64,000 nt of DNA from JBOZRQ01 sp050789255 (GTDB taxonomy: Bacteria > Bacillota > Sulfobacillia > Symbiobacteriales > Symbiobacteriaceae), in assembly GCA_050789255.1 (NCBI GenBank), contig JBOZRQ010000049.1, positions 206,818 to 270,817 on the forward strand, written 5' to 3'. The notes under the pieces are model-generated. The model searched no databases and was not told where the DNA came from. It saw nothing but the letters and a program-made list of their open reading frames with translations. A program made the translations under genes and the position numbers. Of this stretch, positions 7,731 through 14,587 are shown one piece after another. Each line of letters opens with the position of its first letter. The first letter of the stretch is position 1.

Positions 7731-9692
7731 GAACCGGACCACATCGCCGATCTCCTCGGTCACCTCGGCGCCCTCCGGGAAGGTGCCTTCCACGGCGTCG
7801 GCATAGTCGGTGCCCACATAGGAGAGGTCCAGCAGCGCGAAGACGCCCCGGTCGGTGCGGGTGCGGATCAGCCGGCCCCGGCCCTGCTTCAGCTTCATAG
7901 CCATCGCCGGGACGTCGACCGCCGAGAAGGGGTCGAGCCCGTCGGCCTGTGCATCCTCCCGGCGCGCTGTGATCACCGGATCATGGGGCGGGAAGGGGAG
8001 GCGCGGCACCACCACGCAGGAGAGCGCCTCGCCTGGCACGTCCACGCCCTCCCAGAAGGAGCTGCCGACCAGGATCGAGGAGATGTCCGCCTTAAAGCGC
8101 CGCAGTAGCTCGCCCCGCTCCGCCTCCCCCTCCCAGAGCAGCTTCCAGGGGAGGCTCATTCCCTCCAGGGCCGGGCGGAGGCGCTCCTGCTCCTCCTTCG
8201 ACTTGACCAGCACCATGGCCCGGCCCTGGGTGGCCCGCAGCACCTTCTCGACCTGCTCCACGGGATCGGCCCCAGCGGGCGCCCTGTAGACCAGCGACTG
8301 CTCGCCCAGGTCAAACGGAACCCCCACCTGAACGTGGACCGCATCGGGGGCGCCGACCACCCGGTTCATGTAGTCGAAGGACTCGCCGCTGGCCATCGTG
8401 GCGGATGACCAGATCACGGGCAGCTTCTGGGCGTAGAGTTCCCGGTTGAGCAGAACGCCGACCTGCCTCGGCACCACCCAGAGTACGTCCGACTCCTTGG
8501 CATCGCTGCGGGTGAACCAGACCACCGTCTCGGCCGGCGGCCGCCGCAGGAGCCGGAGCCCCGCCGAGACATAGTCGAGGCGGGCCTGCCAGGCGGCCAG
8601 CTGCATCCCATACGTCGTCTCCTCGTGCAGCGCCTCTTCGGTGGAAAGCTCGTCCTGGAGTCCCTCGACGGCGCTGGAGAGCTCAGCCGCGACCTCGCTC
8701 AGTCGGTTGTCTTCCCGGCGCAGGTGCAGCCGCTCGGCCTCGGCGGGGATCACCGCATCGGCCACGGTCGCGACGAAGACCCTGGCGGCCCGGCGAGCGG
8801 CGTTTAGCGAGTTGAGCAGGCTCTGCCTAAGCGAATCGCTGTACTCACCGGCAAGCCCGGCCTGTTCAATGGTATCGAGCATGCTGGCAAGATTAATGCG
8901 ATGACCGGCGGTCTGCTGAGCCGCGTCGGGCATCTCGTGGCCCTCGTCGAAGACGACGGCGCTATACCTGGGCAGCAGGGTCTGAAGCCCGGCCTCCTGG
9001 CGCTCGCGCCGGGTCCAGAGGTCCGCAAAGAACATCGCATGGTCGGTGACCACCAGGTCCGCCGCCTTGCGGTAGTGCTCACGGGAGCGGGTCAGCCGGC
9101 AGAAGCCCCGCCGCTTGCAGGTGTCGCAGTTCATGCTGGGGTCCCACGCCACCAGCTCCCACGTCTCGTCGGGAATGTCCGGCACCTCGGAACGCTCCCC
9201 ACGCTCGCTGGCCTGGGCCCACTTCATCAGTTGGGTGAGCCCCTTGACCTTGCGCCCGTGGAACCCGCGGGCGTCAACCTTGATCTCGCACAGATGCTGC
9301 GTAGGGTCCTTCGCCAGCCGTGCGTCGACCTTCAGGTCGAGCAGCCGTGACAGCGTCGCAATATCTCCCTTGGGGCTGGCCAACTGCTCCTGCAGCACGG
9401 GGCTGGCGCTGGAGACCACGACCGGCGCACCCTTGAGCCGGGCGTGGCACACAGCGGGAATCAGGTAGGCAAAGGTCTTGCCGGTACCCAGCCCCGCCTC
9501 GGCCAGCAGCTTTTGCCCCTTGGCCAGGGACCGTGCGATGCGGAAGGCCGTGAAGATCTGCTCCTCCCGAACCTCGAACCCCGCTGCGGGCAGCAAATCG
9601 TAGAATACAGTGCTTATGTAAGCGGACAGCTTTGACTCATAGTCAGCAGCGGTTGTGAACTGGAAAGGCAGCTTCGTCCAGGTGACGGCCAT
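7713..9692 (-). CDS. DinG/XPD-family ATP-dependent DNA helicase
   Basis: This superfamily 2 helicase has 659 residues. Walker A is GLGTGKT (67-73) and the Walker B/DEAH-type box is DEGH (249-252). Four cysteines, at 135, 189, 192 and 198 in the arrangement C..CDTC..C, match the iron-sulfur cluster site of DinG/XPD helicases. C-terminal motifs include GSSFWEGVDVPG and the arginine-finger region KLKQGRGRLIRT. DinG-type enzymes unwind 5' to 3' in DNA repair. No exonuclease domain is fused at the N-terminus. I chose ATG at 9692 because GGAGG lies 6 bases upstream; a TTG at 9707 has no site. Confidence 0.9.
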   Translation of the reverse strand: MAVTWTKLPFQFTTAADYESKLSAYISTVFYDLLPAAGFEVREEQIFTAFRIARSLAKGQKLLAEAGLGTGKTFAYLIPAVCHARLKGAPVVVSSASPVLQEQLASPKGDIATLSRLLDLKVDARLAKDPTQHLCEIKVDARGFHGRKVKGLTQLMKWAQASERGERSEVPDIPDETWELVAWDPSMNCDTCKRRGFCRLTRSREHYRKAADLVVTDHAMFFADLWTRRERQEAGLQTLLPRYSAVVFDEGHEMPDAAQQTAGHRINLASMLDTIEQAGLAGEYSDSLRQSLLNSLNAARRAARVFVATVADAVIPAEAERLHLRREDNRLSEVAAELSSAVEGLQDELSTEEALHEETTYGMQLAAWQARLDYVSAGLRLLRRPPAETVVWFTRSDAKESDVLWVVPRQVGVLLNRELYAQKLPVIWSSATMASGESFDYMNRVVGAPDAVHVQVGVPFDLGEQSLVYRAPAGADPVEQVEKVLRATQGRAMVLVKSKEEQERLRPALEGMSLPWKLLWEGEAERGELLRRFKADISSILVGSSFWEGVDVPGEALSCVVVPRLPFPPHDPVITARREDAQADGLDPFSAVDVPAMAMKLKQGRGRLIRTRTDRGVFALLDLSYVGTDYADAVEGTFPEGAEVTEEIGDVVRFLGPQQ

Positions 9693-9799
9693 CGAATCCC
9701 TCCGCAAATGCAGGTCAAGGCTTCCCTATCATACCCCCGTGGTACGAACGGTAAAAGACTTCAATTTTCTGGAGATCTGTGCTATAGTGGAGGTAGAGA

Positions 9800-9840
9800 G
9801 AAGGGGCACCGGCCAAACCGCCGGTGCCCCTTCTCCTTTT
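9800..9840 (-). terminator. Strong hairpin after the 9839-10507 gene
   Basis: A 13-bp perfect stem GAAGGGGCACCGG/CCGGTGCCCCTTC begins just after the stop codon of the minus-strand gene. The T-rich side is on the plus strand (CTCCTTTTA), so it may act in both directions, but on the minus strand it is a hairpin with only a TCTCTCTA tail. Confidence 0.55.
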
Positions 9841-10507
9841 ACCACAGTTCGATCACGCGATGGCGGATCCGCTCCCACTCGGCCCTCTCGCCCTTCAACC
9901 GACCGACCACATAGGCGGCGACCAGCATCTCTGCCCACTTGCGATTGGACTGATCCGCCAGTTCGTGAAAGGCCCGCTCCATTTGACAGCGGTCGGCGTG
10001 TCCGGAAAGGGCGCTCTCCCCTGCGGCGACCAACTCCAACAGGGCCGACTCATCGCGGGCCGCATACCGGGTCTCAATGGCCGATCCCACCGCCTGAGCG
10101 TAGACCACCTCCACCGGATCCAGACCAAACTGGCTCCCCAGATTGACGATCCGGTTCGCCAGCCGGGCCTCGCTGAGGGCCGTTTTCAGCTCCTCCTCGG
10201 ATGGAATCTCCGGCGATATGTCGGGTTGGGGCGGTCCGAGCCGGTCGAGGAAATCGGTGGCCCCGTGGCGGAGCCCTTGAGCCAACGCGACCATGGCACA
10301 CTGGAACATCAGGTCCCTATATATCTCACCCAACCTGGCCAACTGGTTCCAGGTCTCCTCCGGCAGCGCGCTCTGGAGGGACCGGGTGATCTCTCGGAGG
10401 CTGCTTCCCGCTTGGTCCTCCATTTCTGCGACGATGCTAAATGCCTGGGAAACCTCCTCCGCAGAGAGACCCCTCGCCTTCAGGTGGGCGACCGATCTCT
10501 TGCTCAC
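9839..10507 (-). CDS. Hypothetical helical protein
   Basis: This protein of 222 residues looks almost wholly alpha-helical and is rich in Ala, Glu, Leu and Arg. It has no signal peptide, membrane segment or motif I recognise. The GTG start at 10507 has a GGAGG about 10 bases upstream, and a strong hairpin follows the stop. It lies about 75 bases downstream of the TPR/secreted-peptide pair on the same strand and could be co-transcribed with them, so it may be an output or immunity-like partner; that is inference from position only. Confidence 0.6.
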   Translation of the reverse strand: MSKRSVAHLKARGLSAEEVSQAFSIVAEMEDQAGSSLREITRSLQSALPEETWNQLARLGEIYRDLMFQCAMVALAQGLRHGATDFLDRLGPPQPDISPEIPSEEELKTALSEARLANRIVNLGSQFGLDPVEVVYAQAVGSAIETRYAARDESALLELVAAGESALSGHADRCQMERAFHELADQSNRKWAEMLVAAYVVGRLKGERAEWERIRHRVIELW

Positions 10508-10580
10508 GTACTTCAGGCCTCCCGTGCGCGGGGATTCGATACGGTGCTGCAGGGCCGAACGTCTGGTCCGGCCCCCGTTG

Positions 10581-10703
10581 CTAGCAGCCCGTGACCGTCG
10601 GACACGGGCCGGGCTTACCAGTATCGAAGCTAACCACCAACCCCAGTGCTATAACAAGCATCAGGGTGGTAGCCACCACTGCCACGGGACGCCACTGCCG
10701 CAA
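10581..10703 (-). CDS. Small secreted-peptide precursor (Phr-like)
   Basis: This 40-codon frame overlaps the 3' end of the TPR gene in another frame and runs past it. The peptide has a basic start (M-RQWRP), a hydrophobic core (VAVVATTLMLVIALGLVV) and the polar tail SFDTGKPGPCPTVTGC, which is the layout of an exported pro-peptide. TTG at 10703 has an AGGGGG box about 8 bases upstream; GTG at 10712 is an alternative. Phr genes of Bacillus likewise overlap the 3' end of rap genes. A mature signal from the C-terminal tail is an inference. Confidence 0.55.
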   Translation of the reverse strand: MRQWRPVAVVATTLMLVIALGLVVSFDTGKPGPCPTVTGC

Positions 10704-11556
10704 GGAAGTCACCCCCCTCTGCCGCAGAGAGTAGGACCAGGTGCGTCAACAGCGCCCGTCCCTGGCGAGCTGCGAACTCGGTAGCTGCCTTGGTCCAAGA
10801 GATGGCCTCTGCGCGCGCACCATGGCGCCGGGAGATTTGCGCCAGCAGCAAGCACACCTCGGCAGCAACAAACCCGTCGATGGAACTCCAGGGCCCCTCC
10901 AGGGACTTCATGGCCTCCGCTCTGGCCGTCTGCCAGTCGGAAGCCGCGGCAGCAAGCAAGGCCCTGGCACCGTGCCAGAAAGCTACGTGCTCGGGAACAG
11001 GATCGCTGGGCAGGTACCTGCTGGCGCGAGCGGGCGAGCCGGCCTTTAGCTCCGCCCAAAGCATCAGCAGTTGCATGCGGTGGGCCTCGAGCGCGTTTCC
11101 GGCATGGCGGAAACCCGCCTCGGCGATGCGATAGAAATGCAGCGCACGCTTGAACTGATTCTGCTGCCTGGCTGCGACGCCAAGGTGCTGCCATCCGTAG
11201 GGGAGCAGATGCTGGGCGTCCTCTCGGCCTGAAGCCTCCCGCAGGAATGCCTTCGCATAGAAGATCGTCTCACGGGGGCGCCGCAGGTTTGTGTAAATGG
11301 CGGAGGTAGCCTGAAGCGCCCAAACGTGCGTGATCGAATCCCGAGGCGCCACCTTCAGAACGTCGGTCACGTGCCGTAGCGCCATCTGCCAGTCTGCCAG
11401 GCAGGCGGCTGAGTTGACGTAGGCCATGCACAACTGAACATGCGCTGCCAGCAGCGCCTCCCCGGACTGGGCGAGCAGCTCGGGCTCCATGGCGCGCAGC
11501 TCTAGCCAGCGGCCCGCCCGAAGCAGTGCTCTGGCTTGCTCCATCCATTGCGTCAT
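10630..11556 (-). CDS. TPR-repeat regulator (Rap/RRNPP-like)
   Basis: This 308-residue soluble protein is built of helical hairpins resembling tetratricopeptide repeats, for example GWQHLGVAARQQNQFKRALHF and the DWQTARAEAMKSL segment. No N-terminal DNA-binding domain is visible. I chose ATG at 11556, preceded by GGGGTGAG; an upstream ATG at 11601 has no ribosome binding site. The small secreted-peptide frame at 10581-10703 overlaps its end, as in Rap/Phr pairs, and the window holds a second cassette of the same design at 28729-29793. Peptide-binding control of a partner protein is inferred, not shown. Confidence 0.7.
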   Translation of the reverse strand: MTQWMEQARALLRAGRWLELRAMEPELLAQSGEALLAAHVQLCMAYVNSAACLADWQMALRHVTDVLKVAPRDSITHVWALQATSAIYTNLRRPRETIFYAKAFLREASGREDAQHLLPYGWQHLGVAARQQNQFKRALHFYRIAEAGFRHAGNALEAHRMQLLMLWAELKAGSPARASRYLPSDPVPEHVAFWHGARALLAAAASDWQTARAEAMKSLEGPWSSIDGFVAAEVCLLLAQISRRHGARAEAISWTKAATEFAARQGRALLTHLVLLSAAEGGDFLAAVASRGSGGYHPDACYSTGVGG

Positions 11557-11654
11557 GGCCTCACCCCCTGGCACACACTTAACCCAATATTCCGCCTCCA
11601 TCGTTATAAACCTTCTGCACCTTAAACATTTTAATGTAAAGCATCGGTAAACGA

Positions 11655-11682
11655 AACAACCGCCCCGTTTGGGGCGGTTGCT
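11655..11682 (+). repeat. 28-bp hairpin repeat, left copy
   Basis: A 10-bp perfect stem CAACCGCCCC/GGGGCGGTTG with loop GTTT lies in a 28-bp sequence found identically at 14553-14580. The two copies enclose the MerR to IS1182-remnant island. Each could be a terminator, but neither has a clear T-run. Confidence 0.75.
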
Positions 11683-11725
11683 GGGCCTGCTGAAAAATTA
11701 GGCGCCCTGGTATTCAAGTTCCATC

Positions 11726-11756
11726 TTGAACCTGACGTTACGTCATGTCTTATAGT
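11726..11756 (+). promoter_or_regulatory. MerR-type promoter with 19-bp spacer and dyad operator
   Basis: TTGAAC and TATAGT are separated by 19 bases, the stretched spacing of MerR-activated promoters. The spacer holds a near-perfect dyad centred on TGACGTTACGTCA. It lies about 40 bases before the MerR-family gene, so self-regulation is likely. Confidence 0.75.
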
Positions 11757-11798
11757 AGTTCTAGCGGCAAGAGTCGTCCTTTGGGAAAGGCGATGGTC

Positions 11799-12302
11799 AT
11801 GCAACAGACGTGGAAAGTCGGAGCGCTTGCAAAGCTGACGGGACTGACGATTAGAACCCTGCGCTACTACGACAAGATCGGCCTGTTTGGGCCATCGGCT
11901 CGTTCCGATTCGGGACACCGACTCTACACGGCATCGGATCTTACTTCCTTGCAGCAGATTCTATCGTTGAAGGAATTGGGCCTATCCCTTGACGAGATCC
12001 GGTCTCTTATCGCCGGCAAAGACGATCGTCTGGCCGAGATCCTGGCGCTTCAGATTGCACGCCTGAAAGAGAACATCACAGCGCAGCAGATGCTTTTGCG
12101 CGAACTGGAGCATGTGGCAACCCTGATGACAAGGCCGAAACCCTTGACCGTAGAGGATTTTACCAGGCTATTGGCTGCGATGCGCACAAGTCACGAGCGA
12201 TATTTCGCGGAGCGTCGGGCGAATTGGGAGCAACACCTCGACCGACTCGGCGATTTTCTTAGGGAAAATCAACCCAAAGGAGGAGAGACCGATGATGACT
12301 GA
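11799..12302 (+). CDS. MerR family transcriptional regulator
   Basis: This regulator has 167 residues. The N-terminal winged helix carries VGALAKLTGLTIRTLRYYDK and GHRLYTASDL, the standard MerR signature. A dimerisation coiled coil follows at about residues 70-115. The effector domain is short and has no metal-binding cysteines, so a small organic ligand or cell stress is more likely than a metal. I chose ATG at 11799, 8 bases after GGGAAAGG, over ATG at 11793. It overlaps the AHSA1 gene by 11 bases. Codon use is less GC-biased than in neighbouring genes, which suggests acquisition. Confidence 0.9.
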   Translation: MQQTWKVGALAKLTGLTIRTLRYYDKIGLFGPSARSDSGHRLYTASDLTSLQQILSLKELGLSLDEIRSLIAGKDDRLAEILALQIARLKENITAQQMLLRELEHVATLMTRPKPLTVEDFTRLLAAMRTSHERYFAERRANWEQHLDRLGDFLRENQPKGGETDDD

Positions 12303-12735
12303 ACGATCCACCCACCATGCAACCTTTGTCATCGAGCGCAACTATGATGCCTCACCGGCGCAAGCGTTCAAGGCCTGGGCTGACCCGGTTGCCAAGGCCC
12401 GGTGGTTTCAGAAGGCGGAGGTGTTCGAATTCCGGATCGGCGGCCGGGAAACCAGTCATGGCGGTCCGCCTGAAGGCCCGGTCTATACCTTCGATGCCTG
12501 GTATCAAGAGATCGTGCCAGACCAACGCATCGTCTACTCTTACGTGATGGACCAAGATTCGACGCGGATATCGGTCTCCATTGTGACGGTGGAGTTCAAG
12601 CCCGTTGGTGCCGGTACGCGGCTCACCTACACGGAGCAGGGCGTCTTCCTCGACGGCCACGATACGCCTGAGCAGCGCGAGCATGGCACGAAGGTGATGC
12701 TCGACAAGTTGGGCGAAACGGTGAAGCAGGCATGA
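12292..12735 (+). CDS. SRPBCC / AHSA1-domain protein
   Basis: This is a 147-residue START-like helix-grip protein of the bacterial Aha1 C-terminal (AHSA1) type. Family features are the opening FVIERNYDASPAQAFKAWADP, ARWF, the GP.YTF.A.Y.EIVPD.RIVYSY strand pattern and the ending KLGETVKQ. Such proteins bind small hydrophobic ligands and are often encoded beside MerR or ArsR regulators. An AGGAGGAGAG box precedes the double ATG at 12292. It is coupled to the MerR gene, and a broken MFS gene overlaps its stop by 4 bases, so the original unit was probably regulator, ligand-binding protein and efflux pump. Confidence 0.85.
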   Translation: MMTERSTHHATFVIERNYDASPAQAFKAWADPVAKARWFQKAEVFEFRIGGRETSHGGPPEGPVYTFDAWYQEIVPDQRIVYSYVMDQDSTRISVSIVTVEFKPVGAGTRLTYTEQGVFLDGHDTPEQREHGTKVMLDKLGETVKQA

Positions 12736-13020
12736 CGACCGCTCTGACCGCTCCTGCGCCGAAAGTCGGCATGCGGGAGTGGACGGGCTTGCGGTTCTAG
12801 CTCTGCCCGCTCTGCTCGTATCGATCGATGTCTCTGTGATGATCCTTGCACTTCCGTCCATCGGGATCGCCCTCGGCGCCGACAGTACTCAGCAGTTATG
12901 GATCATGGACATCTTCGGGTTTAAGCTCGCCGGCTTTCTCATCACAATAGGTACGCTCGGCGATCCGATCAGCCGCGGCAAGCTGCTGATGATCGGGAGA
13001 GTTATCGGGGGGTTCACATG
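12732..13020 (+). pseudogene. Truncated, frameshifted MFS drug transporter remnant
   Basis: ATG at 12732 overlaps the AHSA1 stop and opens MTTALTAPAPKVG, then EWTG, after which the frame hits a stop. Moving by one base restores LALPALLVSIDVSVMILALP, then STQQLWIMDI and GTLGD, which is the start of an EmrB/QacA-type major facilitator with motif C and motif A remnants. The likeliest lesion is one lost base near 12787. Homology ends at about 13020, where only two of the expected fourteen helices have been encoded. The rest has been lost or replaced by the peptidase E gene region. Confidence 0.75.
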
Positions 13021-13073
13021 TCTGAACTATTCTCGACTAATAGCCGTTCAGGGCAATCGAAAGGGGACACTTT

Positions 13074-13742
13074 ATGAAGTATCTTCTCACCGCGGCTGGC
13101 ATCAAGAACACCAGCATCCACAATGCGCTCATAGACCTCTTGGGCAAACCGATCTCCGAGTCCAGCGCCCTCTGCATTACCACCGGGATATACGCCATAC
13201 CCGGCGGTGCTGGGATGGCATGGAAATTCATCAGCGGACAAGAGCCACGGACACCGATGTGCGAACTGGGTTGGAAGTCCATGGGCGTGCTGGAGCTCAC
13301 CGCGCTGCCCACCATCGATGCAGAGCTTTGGATCCCCAGGCTCCAGGAGACTGACGTTCTGCTCGTGAATGGCGGCGACCCCTTATATCTGTGCTACTGG
13401 ATGAGGCAGTCCGGACTGGCTGACCTCTTGCCGTCGCTGCGCGACATGGTCTACGTGGGACTGAGCGCCGGGAGCATGGTGATGGCCCCCAGCATCGGGG
13501 AGTGGTTCGTCGGTTGGAAGCCGCCCACCGGTGGCGACCAAACGCTGGGCATCGTTGATTTTGCGATGTTTCCGCATCTGGATCACCCGCTACTGCCTTA
13601 TAACACCATGGCCCACGCAGAACGATGGGCGGCCACCATGCCATGCCCGGCGTACGCGATCGACGATGAGACCGCCATACAAGTCGTCGACGGTATCGTC
13701 GAAGTTATCTCCGAGGGGCACTGGAAACTGTTTACGCCCTAA
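13074..13742 (+). CDS. Peptidase E family (S51) serine dipeptidase
   Basis: This protein of 222 residues belongs to the class I glutamine amidotransferase-like peptidase family S51. The nucleophile Ser is in YVGLSAGSMVM, and the likely catalytic His is in FPHLDHP. LLVNGGDPLYLCYW matches the conserved GGDT-type loop of the family. Members cleave N-terminal aspartyl dipeptides, or cyanophycin in some relatives; this one is closer to the uncharacterised Firmicute branch. AAAGGGG lies upstream of the ATG. It sits within the foreign-looking island and has its own terminator at 13881. Confidence 0.82.
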   Translation: MKYLLTAAGIKNTSIHNALIDLLGKPISESSALCITTGIYAIPGGAGMAWKFISGQEPRTPMCELGWKSMGVLELTALPTIDAELWIPRLQETDVLLVNGGDPLYLCYWMRQSGLADLLPSLRDMVYVGLSAGSMVMAPSIGEWFVGWKPPTGGDQTLGIVDFAMFPHLDHPLLPYNTMAHAERWAATMPCPAYAIDDETAIQVVDGIVEVISEGHWKLFTP

Positions 13743-13836
13743 TGAGTGTTTGGGAACTGGATCGTTCTTGCACGCCAAGGCCCCCACAGCCCCCAGGAAT
13801 GTTGCAGCGAACTGCATTGAAACGCGCGACACTTTA

Positions 13837-13861
13837 CTGGCACCCTAATAAGGGGTGCCAG
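13837..13861 (+). repeat. Hairpin downstream of peptidase E gene
   Basis: CTGGCACCC pairs with GGGTGCCAG around an AT-rich loop. No T-run follows directly. It may be part of the termination region or a scar of the island. Confidence 0.45.
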
Positions 13862-13880
13862 TCAGGTTGTTGACAATCTC

Positions 13881-13912
13881 GAGCAAGCCACTTAGCGGCT
13901 TGCTCATTTTTT
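13881..13912 (+). terminator. Rho-independent terminator of the peptidase E gene
   Basis: The stem GAGCAAGCC/GGCTTGCTC is followed on the plus strand by ATTTTTT. This is the best-formed plus-strand terminator in the island. Confidence 0.85.
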
Positions 13913-13984
13913 ACTTAATCTAATCGTACAAGAAGGAGGAAGCGGCGCTCCTGGGCGCTAGACAAGTGGCGGTTCCGGTACATC

Positions 13985-14399
13985 TGGAATCTGGATCCGT
14001 ATCTCTGCCCAGGTGATGCTGCGCTACAGCACGACCAATCGTGACGGCTACCGGGAGTATAAATCGCACCCTAGGGTCTGCGCCCAGTGCCCCCTTCTGG
14101 CGACATGCACCACGTCGAAGAACAAACAGAAGGTCATTCAGCGGCACGTATGGCAGGACGACAAGGGTCTGGTCTACCGGAACAACAAGACGGAGTTCGG
14201 GAAGTACCTGATTCAACGGCGGCGTCAACCCGTCGAGCGCAGCTTTGCCGATAGCAAGGAACTGCACGGATTGCGGTATGCACGATTCCGTGGGCGCAAA
14301 AAGGTAGAGCGGCAGTCACTCTTTTCTGCGACCGCTCAGAACCTCAAGAAGCCTGCCATGTTACTGAGCCAGTCGGCTAGTCGCGCCCAAATCGCCTAA
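13985..14399 (+). pseudogene. IS1182-family transposase, C-terminal remnant
   Basis: The frame from 14013 encodes the C-terminal part of an IS1182-type DDE transposase. RYSTTNRDGYREYKS, then CAQCPLLATCT with its paired cysteines, and RRQPVERSFADSKELHGLRY carry the conserved Glu region. Just upstream, in another frame, DPYLCPG matches the sequence expected before it, so the gene is both truncated and frameshifted. The N-terminal half is missing. No intact inverted repeats are visible. It shows that mobile DNA has acted on this island. Confidence 0.7.
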
Positions 14400-14501
14400 C
14401 TAAGGCAAGGACTTGGCCAAGCAGACGAGGCCTCGTCACGCAAATAATGCTGTTTACAGCCGCCACAGCGGCTGCATTTCCTACAATCTGTAAATAACAA
14501 A

Positions 14502-14534
14502 GTCCCCTGGTCCGCAGAGCGGACTCCAGGGGAC
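14502..14534 (-). terminator. Hairpin between the IS remnant and the S-layer gene
   Basis: GTCCCCTGG pairs with CCAGGGGAC, with an inner CCGC/GCGG stem. It may end transcription from either side; the T-tail is weak. Confidence 0.45.
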
Positions 14535-14552
14535 CTGTTTGTCAGCAGCCTG

Positions 14553-14580
14553 AACAACCGCCCCGTTTGGGGCGGTTGCT
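14553..14580 (-). repeat. 28-bp hairpin repeat, right copy
   Basis: This is identical to 11655-11682, with stem CAACCGCCCC/GGGGCGGTTG. It lies just past the stop of the minus-strand surface protein gene and may serve as its terminator. Confidence 0.75.
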
Positions 14581-14587
14581 TTGCGAC

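Noticed and set aside
9764..9840. Possible small RNA on the plus strand (TTCAAT-17-TATAGT followed by a hairpin)
   Set aside because: The -35 box is poor and the transcript would be hardly more than the terminator of the neighbouring gene.
11557..11601. Upstream ATG for the first TPR protein
   Set aside because: It lacks a ribosome binding site, while ATG at 11556 has GGGGTGAG just upstream.
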